From: Strigamia acuminata
Taxonomy: Eukaryota > Arthropoda > Chilopoda > Geophilomorpha > Linotaeniidae
NCBI GenBank assembly: GCA_949358305.1
Contig: OX442317.1
Coordinates: 8,188,186-8,252,185 of the forward strand
Direction: 5' to 3'
Length of the DNA stretch: 64,000 bases
The notes below the pieces were generated by a model that was not told the origin of the DNA, made no database searches, and was given only the letters and a program-made list of their open reading frames with translations. Every line of letters begins with the position of its first letter. Positions within the stretch are counted from its first letter, which is position 1. Position numbers and translations under genes: made by a program. Shown piece by piece: positions 23,685-36,153 of the stretch.

Positions 23685-26600
23685 TAGTTTTTAGGCCACT
23701 AGATGGCGATATAGGTCTGGGGTTTTTTCCCCTCTTGTAAACCAAAACAAAAACTGTAATCCAATACTAAGATTGTAAAACCAAAACTAAAACTTATTGT
23801 GATTCTGGGGCGTCGGCGCATATGTCATGTCGTCGAGAAATGTTTTCAGACTTTATTGAAATGGAAATTGGAGTGACAACAGCAAAAGGAGGAGCCTCGT
23901 TAACAGCAAAGGGACGAGGAAACATAAAGTTGAAATGTTTTTTGTCGGACGAAAAGTCAGTGCAAATCACATTGTTAGATGTGTTATACATACCAAATTT
24001 GCATGGAAACTTGCTGTCAATTCCAAAAATGACAGTAAAAGGTTACAAAGTGTTTTTTGAAAACACAGAAGCACGAGTTATTGCACCAAATGGAGACATC
24101 ATTGCAAAAGGGAAAAAGGCAGGAAATATGTATTTGTTGAAATTGGCGGAACAAGAAGCATGCGTGGCACAAACAAAACACGTCGAAAAAGAGGTTTGGC
24201 ATGAGCGGCTCGCACATTTAAACGAGCAAACGATGGATAAGCTGAAATCCAAAGACTTAGTTCGAGATTTGAATTATGAAAACTCCACATTAGAGGTTTG
24301 CGACTCATGCATTCTGGGAAAAATGTCTTGGAGCCCTTATAAACGTGTTGAAGTCAAACAAACTACGGAAGCGCTGCAGTTAGTCCATGTCGACTTAATT
24401 GGAGCAATTCAAGTTCCATCAATTGGAGGAAGCAATTACACTATGGTAATTACGGACGATTTCACCAGGAAACGTTTTGCATATTTTTTGAAGCAAAAAA
24501 GCCAAGCATTCGATTTTTTCAACCAGAAAAACAAACTGGAAAACCGTTAAAAAGAATTAGGAGTGATAACGGCGGAGAATTTGCAAACGAAAAATTTGGC
24601 GAACTTACAAAAACGGAAGGAATTCTGCACGAATTCACGGTGCCACTAAATCCAGCGAGTAATGGAATAGCTGAAAGGGCTAACCGTACTCTCATGGAGG
24701 GAGCGAGAACATTGTTGTTTTGAGCACGATTACCCTTAAAATTTTGGGCAGAAGCATTCTCTACGGTAGTCTTCGTGCGAAACCGGATCACAACTAAACC
24801 AAATGCAGATCAAACACCTGAAGAGTTATGGTCAGGAAGGAAACCTACAGTGACTTTTTTGCGTATTTTTGGATGTGAAGCATACCTTCACGTACCAAGT
24901 GAAAGGCGAAGAAAATTGGATCCAAAAGCGCAACGTGGGATTTTTGTCGGTTATGCTTCAAACAGGAAAGCATATAGAATTTTCATCCCGGAAACCCAAA
25001 AAATTCTGGAGGGAAGATCAGTAACATTCAACGAGAGAAAATACGGATCTGAGACTTTTAATATGGAATCGGGAAAGAAACGTTTATGTCAAAGTTATGA
25101 AAATGACATTTTTGATGATGATATCAATCGAATTGGCACAGGAAACGTTTCGGATGAGGATGAAAACAACCCAGTGGCGCCACAACCACAACAAGAGCAA
25201 CCGGATGCACCACGGCATCTGCCTGGGCGGCGATTGGGAGAAACCCAACAAATGGTAGACCAAAGACATAGAGAGGAATGTCAACGCCGAGAGCAACAGG
25301 AAATTGCGCAGGGGGCGAGACGATCGTCACGCTTAGCAGAAAAGCGCCAGCAAGCAAATTTTGCGGAGTTGGATGAACTTTTCACACCTGGAACCTACCA
25401 AGAAGCCGTCTCATGCGATCATAGACAGAAATGGTTGGATGCCATGGACGATGAGATGGTATCTCTCAATTTAAATCAAGTTTGGACTTTGGTTCCGAAA
25501 ACCAAACAAATGAGAACCATTCGCAGCAAGTGGGTTTACAAGATCAAACTGAACTCGGACAAAAGCATAAATAAATACAAGGCGAGACTTGTTGCAGTTG
25601 GTTGTTCGCAGCGGGCAGGAATAGATTACAATGAGACTTTCTCACCCGTTATTCGACTCGAATCATTGAGGATTATTTTGTCATTGGTTGCGAAGAAGAA
25701 GTTAAAAACAAGACAGTTTGATATAAGAACCGCATACTTGTACGGAGAACTCGAGGAAACAATTTTCATGGATCAACCAGAGGGATATGAAAAGGGAGAC
25801 ATGGTGTGCGAATTGCACAGAAGTCTTTACGGACTACGTCAGTCTGGTAGATGTTGGAACCAGAAGTTAAATGAAGAACTGAAGAAAATCAAATTGCAAC
25901 GATTGGAAAACGACGCATGTCTACACATTTATGAAGATGGCGAGGATTTTATTATTGTCGGAGTATATGTCGATGACTTCGTGACAGCTTTTTCGTCAGA
26001 CAAAATTCTAAACTGGGTGATGGATAAACTCAAAACTGTTTTCGAGATAATCGATTTGGGCGAAATACATTTCATACTCGGTATGCAAATTGAATTCACA
26101 GAAGAAGGGATTTGGATAGGACAGCAGAAGTATATCGATGAAATTCTCGAAACTTGTGGAATGCCTGATTGCAAGGGAGTGGAAACTCCAATGGTCGTTG
26201 GACAGGAATTAGAAAAATTTGAAGAATCTCCAAAAGTGGACCAAACAATTTACCAAAGAATGATTGGCATGATCATGTACTTGATGCAGGTCTCCAGACC
26301 TGATTTGGCTTTTCCCGTGAGTCGACTGGCAAGTTTCTCAAAGGACCCAAGAGAAATTCATTTCAAAGCTGTGAAAAGAGTTTTGCGCTTTATAAAGGGG
26401 ACTAGAAACATGCGCCTATTTTTCTCAAGAGAAATGGGAATTCTCGAAGGATTCGCTGACGCAAGTTGGTGCAGTACTAAGGATGCTAAATCCTACACAG
26501 GATTTATTGTCAAGATTGGAGGCGCAACAGTCAGCTGGAAAACTAAGAAACAAAGATTAGTCGCTATGTCATCATGCGAGAGTGAACTAATTGCTCTGGG

Positions 26601-27206
26601 GGAACTTTTGCGAACCATTAAGTGGTTCAGGGCGATATTGTGTGAATTGAGAATGAATGATTGCGTAAAAGTGAGTGTGCCTATATTTACAGATAGTTCA
26701 TCTGCGATTCATGTCATCAGCGGTTCCAACCAATTTGGTAAGACCAAACATATTAATCGACATTTTATGTTTGTTCGTGATGAGGCAGAGCTTGGGAACA
26801 TTGATCTGAAGCATATGGCGACAGAAGACATGGTTGCGGACTTCTTAACGAAGCCCGTAAGTTCGAGCAAGATGCAGTCCAGCCAAGCGGATGTTGGACT
26901 CAAGGAGAAGATAGCATAATTACTCTTTTGTTTTTTATTAATCAATGTTCTTAACGTTTGTTTCGTACAATATAACTTTAAAGAAGGGTTTGTTGGCATT
27001 GTAAAGTTATTATTGTGTTAGATAGTTTTTAGGCCACTAGATGGCGATATAGTTCTGGGGTTTTTTCCCCTCTTGTAAACCAAAACAAAAACTGTAATCC
27101 AATACTAAGATTGTAAAACCAAAACTAAAACTTATTCGTGAAGTAAAACTTGTTGTTGCATGTTGAGTTCTACAACTTGTGGGTTCGATCATCTTTATTA
27201 TCATCA
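23685..27206 (+). mobile_element. Copia-1, decayed Ty1/copia element lacking gag
   Basis: The 3' LTR is best drawn as 26991-27206 (TGTTGG...ATCATCA), preceded by a purine tract AAAGAAGGG. Only a 114-bp core of it (27023-27136) is repeated at the 5' end (23685-23798), with one visible mismatch. The 5' LTR core runs directly into the protease motif DSGAS, so gag and the leader are deleted. No target-site duplication is visible and a few bases of flanking P4H promoter sequence are missing. It sits between copies C and D, just upstream of the copy D promoter block. Confidence 0.9.
23801..26919 (+). pseudogene. Copia-1 pol remnant (protease, integrase, RT, RNase H)
   Basis: The reading frame starts at DSGASAHM (protease) and passes through the GAG-pre-integrase region (WHERLAHLN, CDSC). 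It is broken by a short deletion/frameshift near 24515-24530, then continues with RSDNGGEF and NGIAERANR (integrase DDE). A TGA stop lies at 24721. RT is recognisable by YKARLVAVG and YVDDF, and RNase H by KTKHINRHF near the end. With no gag, a frameshift and a stop it cannot be autonomous. Confidence 0.9.
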
Positions 27207-27406
27207 AGGTTATGGCCAAGTTTAATGGCCAGATATCAGCTAGCTTCTATTCATGCAGTCATAAATCATAATTATTGTAATCTATCTGCAAATAACTTTT
27301 ATTCAAAGCACCACTTCGTACGGTATATAATTACCAGTACTTTATGGAACAATTTTTTCAGTTAAATAATTTTTCTACCCAACATCGTTGATGAAATCAA
27401 GACTCA
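27206..27406 (+). promoter_or_regulatory. Class II promoter block of copy D
   Basis: The conserved class II block resumes immediately after the Copia-1 LTR. TATATAAT lies at 27324-27331 and TCAGT at 27358-27362, with the 36-nt and 47-nt spacings seen at copy C. The Copia-1 LTR now abuts its upstream edge. Confidence 0.6.
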
Positions 27407-29706
27407 ATGACAGCTTTTGTGCTACTCTTATTGTTTTCCATACGAGGTTTTAACGGTGATGTTTACTCGTCAACTGCTCAACTGGCGACAGTTTTCAACA
27501 CACAACGGGAAATCGTTGGACACTTAGAAAGATTCATCGAAAATGCTGAAACCAGAACTGCTCGCTTCCGAAAGTAATATGAATTATTCAATATGTCTGC
27601 TTTTGCATTCGTGTATTATCATCAAACGCATTCACACAGATACGTAGACTCATTTAACCGCATGCGTGGGACGGCAGATGTGGATGAGATAGTCGGCAAC
27701 CCTTTATCAGCTTTCCAACTTATTAAACAACTTTCAGAAAACTGGGCAAGTGTGGAAGAACTTCTCGATGATAATTCGTGGCTAGGTTTGATTTGTAACA
27801 CGAATTTTGCTCAAAACAGTTTTTCACCCACCCAATACTTGTGTAGATCCAATTCAACAAATCCAAAGCCGTATTAATAATACACTAATGACCACGGAGG
27901 ACGATGTTGAAGGTGTAGCATTTGCTATTTTACGACTTCAACAAATTTATCAACTCAGTGCATCTGATTTAGCACGTGGCAATATCTTTGGTAGTCAAAG
28001 TTCATTCGGATTAACAAGTATGGGTGCTCAATATGTCATAATTAAAAAGTAATTTCCACTGATCTTAGATTTTTCAATCAGCTCAAGATTGTTTACATCT
28101 GGCAAAATGTAGTTCCAATGAGGAGTTCTTCGATTTGGCGATTGAATGGTACGATTACGCATTACGCACGAGCAGGGAAGAAACAAATCCCGCCAGTGAC
28201 CCGCGAGAAATAGCGCTGTATCTCGAAGAGGCAATAACAGAAGTAAGTCATTTATTTTTTAAAGTTAATTAAACTTTTTGATAATTTTAATTCTCTTATA
28301 AAAGCATGATCAGGCATTGGAAAGTGAAGGTGAGTGCTAAATAACAGACAATTCTCTCGGTATTTCTTTACTACATTACAAAACTCACGTGTCAAGAAAA
28401 TCACCAATACACTTTTCATCAACCAATCAGAAGTCTAAATCGTGCAGAGATTAAAAATCTGCAAAGACCAACAAGCACAAAATACAGTTTAGGTCTGAAG
28501 TTGTCGGATATGGAAGAAGGTCGAAATTACGATGCATTATGCAGAGGAGAACAACTTCGGGTAAAAACTAAGTGAAAACATGATGAATGCTTTCCCAATT
28601 TTTAATCGACATCTTCTTTTTCTATTTAGAGTGATTCGAAAGTTGCATCTTTGAACTGTTTTTTGTCCGACAGAGGAGATGCACGTTTCTACATAAACCC
28701 GATTAAGGTCGAAATGCACAGTCACCATCCGCAAATCTTCACATTTCACGACATCATTTATGAATCAGAAATTGATTTCATCAAAGAGTTTAGCAAACCA
28801 TCAGTAAGTTTCAGAGATTGTCTTTAACAAACATGCTTCTAATTTTGTTTAACAATTGTTTATAATATAAAAGTTGAAAAGATCAAAAGTTAACCCTTTA
28901 CTTGATAATCCTAATGAAATAACGGACGAGCGAATGAGTCAAAACTCATGGATTTCCGATGACCAGCAAGATGAGCAGTTGCATCGAAAAGTTAAAATTA
29001 TAATGGATCGTGTGTCCAGCATTACGGGGCTTAATGTACACGGAAAGACTAACTCGGAAGCAATGCAAGTGGCTAATTACGGTATTGGTGGTGGATACGT
29101 ACTTCATTACGATTCTTTGTACAAGTATCTCACTCCCCAGCAGGTTCGTGAAACCAAATTGTTTATCTGTTATTTATTAGACTGTAATGGTTTTAAATTC
29201 TGCTTGACAGTTGTCTAATGCGGATCCGTTTAAATTATACTCCATTGGTGATCGAATTGCTACTTTAATGTTTTATGTAAGTGATGATTGATTTCCCGTC
29301 TAAGTAATTGATCATCGATTTGTGTTGCTAGTTAAGTGATGTCGAGCTGGGCGGTGCTACAGCGTTTCCTTCGATTGGCGCCACTGTCCGGCCTAGAAAG
29401 GTCAATAATCCTGCAATTAAATGCATAAAAGCGTCATAAATTAATCTCAATTCTCCTTGCACGTGCATTTTTAGGGTTCTGCAGTTTTTTGGTATAATTC
29501 CCGTCGAAATGGTGAAGGAGATCGCCGCACTGCGCATGGTGGATGTCCAGTTCTTCTTGGATCCAAATGGAGTAAATGAATTAATTGATTAAAAAGAGGT
29601 ATAAAGTTATCAATTTTTCTAATTTGTGTATTTAGTTGGAACCAAGTGGATTAGTGAAGTCAATCAAGTTTTCACAAGGCCTTGCAGCCTAAACCCAAAA
29701 GACTAG
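27407..29706 (+). CDS. P4HA: Prolyl 4-hydroxylase alpha subunit, copy D (class II)
   Basis: Exons: 27407-27573, 27640-27785, 27847-28017, 28082-28242, 28305-28329, 28397-28560, 28630-28803, 28874-29143, 29211-29276, 29332-29400, 29475-29571, 29636-29706, giving 526 aa in phase. The N-terminus matches class II (signal peptide [17 protein letters not shown]). Exon 6 is the long 164-nt form also found in A, I and J (FHQPIRSLN). The iron motif is LHYD: the usual Pro before the ligand His is Leu, but His and Asp are kept. The distal region is TAHGGCPV then GSKW. Exon 12 reads GTKWISE where other copies have GNKWIRE. Confidence 0.92.
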
Positions 29707-30312
29707 ATACTTGCTAATGTTAACATATTGAAAATTAAAAAAAGTCTTGTCAATAAATTCTTTATCATCCTCAGTTTTCACAATTTTCAGAAATTTGGAA
29801 ATATTCTGTCTTTTTTTATTAACAGTAAAAAAACGAGTGGCAAAAAAGCTAATTGCAACAGTAGAAGAAAGAAAATGCTCTTTGTTTGCAACCATGTATT
29901 TATTAAGCGTCAACTACGGTCATTTTGCACATTGTGTTTGGCGTAAAATTGGGAATTTCCGGACCAAAATATCAATTTTAATTCTACGCTCGCCGTATTG
30001 TGTAGCGACAGCCCCATTGGAAATTTAATTTAAGACATAATGCGAGATAATATCCGAAAAGTTTGTAAATTTTGTCAGGTAAAAATCTTATCAAGAAAAA
30101 AATAAAGATTACATTTTCACACACTCTGTATTCATTTATTTTTTATTCCTTACGCAATTCATCTAATTGTGCAATCTGTTTTTAATGATCATTTGCACCT
30201 GTGATCATTTGCACTTGTGCGTTTTGTTAATAACCAAAACATATTTTGATAGTTATTTATGAGATTTACTGTCTATGTTATCGAGCTAGAATTTCATTTA
30301 TACTGTAAAACG
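29707..30312 (+). other. Spacer and class I promoter region of copy E
   Basis: Starts with the 3' flank common to array members, then about 300 bp of unassigned sequence. From about 30150 it matches the block before copy H (CGCAATTCATCTAATTGTGC, CACTTGTGCGTTTTG). This class I 5' flank differs completely from the class II block. No TATA/TCAGT pair at the class II spacing was seen. Confidence 0.45.
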
Positions 30313-33038
30313 ATGAGGCCAATATTAGGAATCTTATCATCAGCCGTATTCGTTCTCAGTTTAATACGAGGTCGAAACGGGGAAATTTTCTCGTCCACCG
30401 CTCTTCTGTCTGAATCAATTACCACACAACGAGAAATTATTGGACAATTACAAACATACGTCGAGGATTCGGACGCCAAAATTTCCCGGATACGGAAGTA
30501 AGAAATAAAATCGTATTCCATTTCTATTTTTCTTTATCACACATGAATTTTTGCTTTCGCTCGTTTCTCTCGCAGCTTTATCGACGCATTTGATCGTATA
30601 CTGGAGCCAACAGATGTTGATGAAGTAAGCCGTAACCCTCTATCAGCTTACAAACTCATTAAACAACTTGCAGTACATTGGCAAAGTGTGGAAAATCTTT
30701 TAAACGAAAGCTCGTGGCAAGGTCTGTAGAGAATAAACAAATTTATACCGATAGTTATGAATTAAATAAATCTAAAATTCCATCAATAAAAACACTTTTA
30801 GCCTTCACTCACGAATTTGTCTCATTAGGTTTAATTCAGCAAGTTTTGAGCCACGGTTCGAGCTCATTAATGCCGAACTTAGAAGACGTTGAAGGTGCTG
30901 CCTTGGCTATTTTACGACTCCAAGAAACCTATCAGCTCAATGCATCTGATTTGGCACGTGGCAATATCCTAGGAATTCAAAGTTCAATTAGATTAACAAG
31001 TAATTTCACTTAATCTTAAATAATACTCCGTAATCAAATTGGAACATAATAGTTGAAGATTTTTAATCAGCTGAAGACTGCATGTATCTCGGAAAGAAGA
31101 GTTTCACCTTTAAACTCTTTGGTTTGGCTATTGAATGGTATGATCTGGCTTTACGTATGAGCAGAGAACAGTCCAATCCTATTGTTGCACCACAGAAAAT
31201 AAGGCAGTACTTAGACGAAGCAATTAAAAAAGTTAGCTTTTTATTTCTCTATCGAAAATATGAAAAATTAGAATAATTTTATACTTTAAATTATTAATTT
31301 CAGCACAATACGGTATTGGAAAATGAAGGTTGGTGTTAATGTAATCGGAGGCGGATTACAGCAGAGACAAAAATGACGAATGTCAAGGGACCCTCCAAAA
31401 AGCAAAATTTAAAAAAATTCAGTTTTAGACCCAAAAAAATGATTATTAGACAAAAAAAAATGATTATTAGACCAAAAAAAATAATTATTAGACCCAAAAA
31501 ATGATTATTAGACCGAAAAAAATGATTTTTAGACCCAAACAATCCAGTTTGAGATTCAAAAATTAATTATTAAACCAACAAAATACACTTTTAGACCCAA
31601 AAATTAATCATTAGACCCAAAAATTAATTATTAGACCCAAAAATTAATTATTAGACCTAAAAATTCAAGTTTTGGCAAAAAAATAATTTTACAAAGGCTT
31701 AATGATTTTGTCTAGGGCCCAAAAAAGCTTACCGTAATCCGATCTAGATTTTTGTAATTCTTGACTATTTCAAGAATACGTCTCATTCTTCAGAGAAATC
31801 GACAAGCACGAAATACAAATTGGGCGTTGAAATCAGCGAAGAAGACGGAGATAGAAATTATAAAGCATTGTGCAGAGGAGAGCAACTGACGGTAAAATAA
31901 GTAAAACATATCAAATATCTTTCACTTTTAAATCGACATCCACATTTTCTATTCAGAGTGATTCCGACAGAAAATCATTGAGCTGTTATTTATCCGACAG
32001 AAATGATGCAAGTTTCTACATAAATCCAATTAAGGTTGAAGTGCACAGTCACGACCCACAAATTGTCACATTTCACGACGTCATTTATGAATCAGAAATT
32101 AATTTCATCCAAAAGTTTAGTACACCCTCAGTAAGTTTTTAAAAATTCATGCTAGCGACTGGAATTTTAGAAAATCAGACATTCTGCAGTTGAAGAGGTC
32201 AGAAGTTTACGCAGAGAATGCTTCGAAAGAAGTAACAAACGGGAGAATAAGTCACAACACTTGGTTGTACGATGACGAGGAAGATGAGAAGTTGCGTCGA
32301 AAACTTAAAAGTATAATGGATCGACTGTCTAGAATCACCGGGCTCAAAATACACGGAACTGGGAACTCGGAAGCAATGCAAGTGGCTAACTACGGCATTG
32401 GTGGTCATTACCTGCCTCATTGGGATTTTTTATACGTAGATCTACCTCCTGAAGAGGTTCGTGCAATCAAAATCTTTATATTTAGCCTAATTGTAAAACT
32501 TTAAACATTAACCTTCTCAGTTTGCTAGCTGGAATCCGGTGATGTATCAAACCTTTGGTGACAGAATTGCTACTCTAATGTTTTATGTAAATGATGCTTG
32601 ATTTCTTGTCTAAATAATTGAACGTGTAGATTTATATTGTTAGTTAAGTGATGTCCAGCTGGGTGGCGCTACAGTGTTTCCTCTGATTGGTGCGGCTGTC
32701 TGGCCTAGAAAGGTCAATAATCCTACAATTAAAAAAGTAAAAACAAAAAAGCTTTTAATTCGCATTCCATGTGCATTTTTAGGGTTCTGCAGCTTTTTGG
32801 TATAATATCCATAAAAACTGTGACGCTGATCGTCGAACTTTGCATGGCGGATGTCCAGTACTTCATGGATCTAAATGGAGTAAGTGAATAAGTTAATTAG
32901 AAAGAGATAGTTCTCAAATTTCAATTGACATTTAAAAAAAGTAATTTTTATTAATGAATATATTCAGTTGGAAACAAGTGGATTCGGGAAGTCAATCAAG
33001 TTTTCAAAAGGCCTTGCAGCCTAAACCCAAACGACTAG
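30313..33038 (+). CDS. P4HA: Prolyl 4-hydroxylase alpha subunit, copy E (class I)
   Basis: Exons: 30313-30497, 30576-30721, 30829-30999, 31071-31231, 31304-31328, 31794-31891, 31957-32130, 32190-32456, 32521-32586, 32644-32712, 32783-32879, 32968-33038, giving 509 aa, the shortest intact copy. An in-frame upstream codon at 30259 exists, but 30313 aligns with the class I starts of B and H. The equivalent exon 6 acceptor used elsewhere would break the frame; the next CAG at 31793 restores it, so exon 6 is 98 nt. Iron ligands are PHWD and TLHGGCPV, then GSKW. Exon 9 reads [15 protein letters not shown], unlike the [12 protein letters not shown] type. Confidence 0.9.
31385..31700. repeat. Short tandem repeat in intron 5 of copy E
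   Basis: About a dozen units of roughly 20 bp with the core ATTATTAGACC plus a variable A run expand this intron to about 465 nt. The corresponding intron of copy B is only about 50 nt. Confidence 0.8.
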
Positions 33039-33390
33039 AAACAGGCTAAAGTCAACATACTGAAAATTAGAAAAAGTCTAGTTACTATTAATTTTTATCA
33101 TTCTCAGTTTTCACAATTTTCGTAAATTTATGTGTTGGAAAAGTCCTTTCATTTATTTTATTCAACAATATATGCTGGACAGAACCTTTATTTTTCTCTG
33201 AAAGAATTAAAACTCAAACACTCGACATCAACCTCAAAGACATCAATCACATGGACACGCTAAAAGAAGATTCTACCTACACAGCTCCTGGATTCTAATA
33301 CATTTTATTTATTTATATCGTTCAAATTCAAATTACTTTTGCCCATGGAGAACCATAACAGTTGAATTAAGTTTCAACGGCCATTAATCA
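33039..33390. other. 3' flank of copy E
   Basis: Contains the conserved downstream sequence of array members (GAAAGAATTAAAACTC). No gene is seen. Confidence 0.4.
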
Positions 33391-33566
33391 GGTTATGGCC
33401 AAGTTTAATGGCTACATATCAGCTAGGTTTTATTCATGCAATCATAATTATTGTAATCTATCTGCAAATAACTTTTATTCAAAGCACCAGTCACCGGTAC
33501 TTTATGGAACAATTTTTTCAGTTAAATTATTTTTCTACTCTGCATCGTTGATGAAATCAAGACTAA
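33391..33566 (+). promoter_or_regulatory. Class II promoter block of copy F, TATA box missing
   Basis: The block keeps GGTTATGGCC... and the TCAGT initiator at 33518-33522 with the usual 47 nt to the ATG. The segment carrying TATATAAT in copies C, D, J and K is absent: AAGCACCAGT joins directly to CACCGGTACTTTATGG. Confidence 0.6.
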
Positions 33567-34878
33567 ATGACAGCTTTTGTCCTTCTCTTTTTCATTTACA
33601 TGCGAGGTTTTAACGGTGAGATTTACTCGTCGACTGCTCAACTGGCGACAGTTTTCAACGCACAACGAAAAATCGTCGGACACTTGGAACGATACATCGA
33701 GGATGCTGAAGCCAAAACTGCCCGCTTACGAAAGTAATACAAAATATTCACAATTTCTGCTTTTGTGTTCGTGTTATTATCATCAAACACATTAACACAG
33801 ATATGTAGATGCATTTAATCGCATGCGTGGGACGGCAGATGTGGATGAGATAGTCGGCAACCCTTTATCAGCTTTCCAACTTATTAAACAACTAGCAGAA
33901 AACTGGGCAAGTGTGGAAGAACTTCTCGACGATAATTCGTGGCAAGGTTTGTAAGCAAAATAGATGTTTAGCCACAATATGTATGATATTACTTTGTCTG
34001 ATTCAAGATTTAACTCAACAAATCAAAAGCCAACGAATAAAATCTCTGATACCGAAGAGAGAAGACGTTGAAGGTGCAGCCTTGGGTATTTTACGACTCC
34101 AAGACACATATCGACTCAATGCATCTGATTTAGTACGTGGCAATATCCTTGGAATTCACAGTTCAATTGAATTGACAAGTAATTTCACTAAATACTAAAT
34201 AATAATCAAGTAGAAGCATAATAATTAACATTTTTATGTCAGCCGGCGATTGCGTGGATCTCGGAAACAACGGTTTCAATCAAAAACTGTTTGATTTGGC
34301 GATTGATTGGTATGGCCAGGCTTTACGTAAGAGTAAATATGAAACAAATTCTTCCGTTGCGCCCCAAAAAATAATGAAGTACTTAGACGAGGCAATCAAA
34401 AAGGTAAGGCTTCGTATGTGTACAAATGATTAAGGTGAATGGCAGAACGTTAGATCGAAAATATATAAATTGCTGATTAATTATAGATTGAAATCTCTGA
34501 TCGAATAATGTTTCACCTTAAGTTATTATTTTCAGCATAATACAGCAATGCATAATGCAGGTGGGTGTTAATTACATTTTTAGTACAATTTCTTGACTAT
34601 AAAACCCTCATGTTTCAAGAATACCGCAAATTTATTGAACTTCTATATCCAATTCACTCGGCAAGCACGAAATACAAATTGGGCCTGGGAATATCCGAAA
34701 ATGACCAATTCATAAATTACATCGCATTGTGCAGAGGAGAACAACTAAGAGTACAACTAAGCTAAAACCTGATGAATGTTTTCCCACGTTTTTATCGACA
34801 GATTCATTTCTTATTTAGAGTGATTCCGAAGTAGCGTCTTTGAACTGTTATTTTTCCGACAGAGGAAATCCATGTTTC

Positions 34879-35431
34879 TGTTGGACTTTGGAACCGCTTT
34901 TCACCTAATTAAATCGTTTTTCGATGTGAAATGACTTTGAAATGTTTATTTTATTATCCATCGGTTATCTTTTCTTATTCGGGGTAATTTAGTATTGTTT
35001 CTTATGTTTTTCCTTAGTTTCTATGTAAAGGGAATGCATGATGCCTTTTAGATGTGTCTTATCCATCTGGCATCATGCATCCTCTATTCTGTGTGTATTT
35101 CTACTTATTGTTTCTATTTTCGGCCACCAGATGTCTCTGGCAGATTGCAAATGGCCGCGCACACAGCCAGTGTGTTTCTCTATGTTTTCCAATGGTTTTT
35201 GGATCAATTATGTAAGTTTTCTCGAATTAAAGTGTATTTTGTTAATTATCAGTATTAGTTTATGTGCCACACGTCGTTATAAGTGTGGCACACGCGTTTT
35301 CTGGCCCAATACAGACCCGAACTCGCGTTTACGCATCACGGCAATTTTTCCAGCTCATGCATTGCCGTGAGCACGTTATTTTCACGCTTCCAGCACGATT
35401 TATCGTGCATTTATTGCGCCACAGTGCTACA
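34879..35431 (+). repeat. 5' LTR of Copia-2
   Basis: 553 bp, TG...CA ends, repeated at 41108-41660. The only difference I see is near the end (ACAGTGCTACA versus ACAGAGCTACA). Confidence 0.95.
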
Positions 35432-35433
35432 AG

Positions 35434-35445
35434 TGGTAGCAGAGG
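35434..35445 (+). promoter_or_regulatory. Primer binding site of Copia-2 (tRNA-iMet)
   Basis: TGGTAGCAGAGG lies 2 nt after the 5' LTR and is the complement of the CCTCTGCTACCA 3' end of initiator-Met tRNA. Copia-3 has the same site. Confidence 0.85.
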
Positions 35446-36153
35446 CCTGGAAAGACACCAGTGCCTCGTTTTTTCACTAATTTTCCGTAAATTTCGCGAT
35501 TTTTTCGCGATTTGTGCGGAAATTTTTGTTTATTTCCAGTTTTTCGCCGAATTTCCGATGTCTCGACACACTTTGTACCCCGGAGTACAGTGTGGCCACA
35601 TAGAACTTCATCTCGCTTAGTACCCCGGTGTACGGCGAATTTTTTTTCAGAAGTTTTTCCCGATTTTCACAATCGGACGGCGATTTTTTTCCCGATTTTC
35701 GAAATCGGTCGGCGATCTTTTGAAGAATTCCGCATTTTTTATGCGCGGTGTGCACAGGGACGTCTGTGCATACAGATTCATCAACTTCTCCTTCCTTTTA
35801 TTTCAGATTTCGAATTTATTTGTTAGTTTTAAGTTTTTTGGTGTGGGTCAATTAGAATCCTTGGCGCCCTTCGTCCAAATCTGGGCAAGCGTCACTGTAT
35901 TCTTAGACAAGGCTGAGCCCTGCGCCACCTAACATTCCCGCGGCCCCAGGTGGTCATAAAGGACGTTAGGGGGACACTTGTCTAAGGTTTTCAAGCCAAT
36001 TTTAGCATTGGCTCCCCGTCGAGGTCTTTCCGCTTCGAACAACGTTTGTGTGTGCGTCGGTAGTGCTTCGAGTGCTTCGAGTGAAAAGTGCTTCAATTTC
36101 GTCAATTGTGCTTCGATTTTCGGAAATTTTTCGACGATTTTTCCTCCGCAATC

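Noticed and set aside
24017-25357. Minus-strand frames across Copia-1
   Set aside because: They are shadows of the pol frame, which shows conserved motifs throughout.
30259-30312. Earlier start for P4H copy E adding 18 residues
   Set aside because: The start at 30313 aligns with those of copies B and H and begins directly with a signal peptide.
31385-31700. Possible CRISPR-like array from the regular repeats in copy E
   Set aside because: Units are short, imperfect and contiguous with no unique spacers, and the locus is a eukaryotic intron.
35038-35370. 110-aa open frame in the Copia-2 5' LTR, repeated identically at 41267-41599
   Set aside because: It lies wholly inside the LTR and is duplicated only because LTRs are direct repeats. 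It has no recognisable domain and the overlapping frames are equally open.
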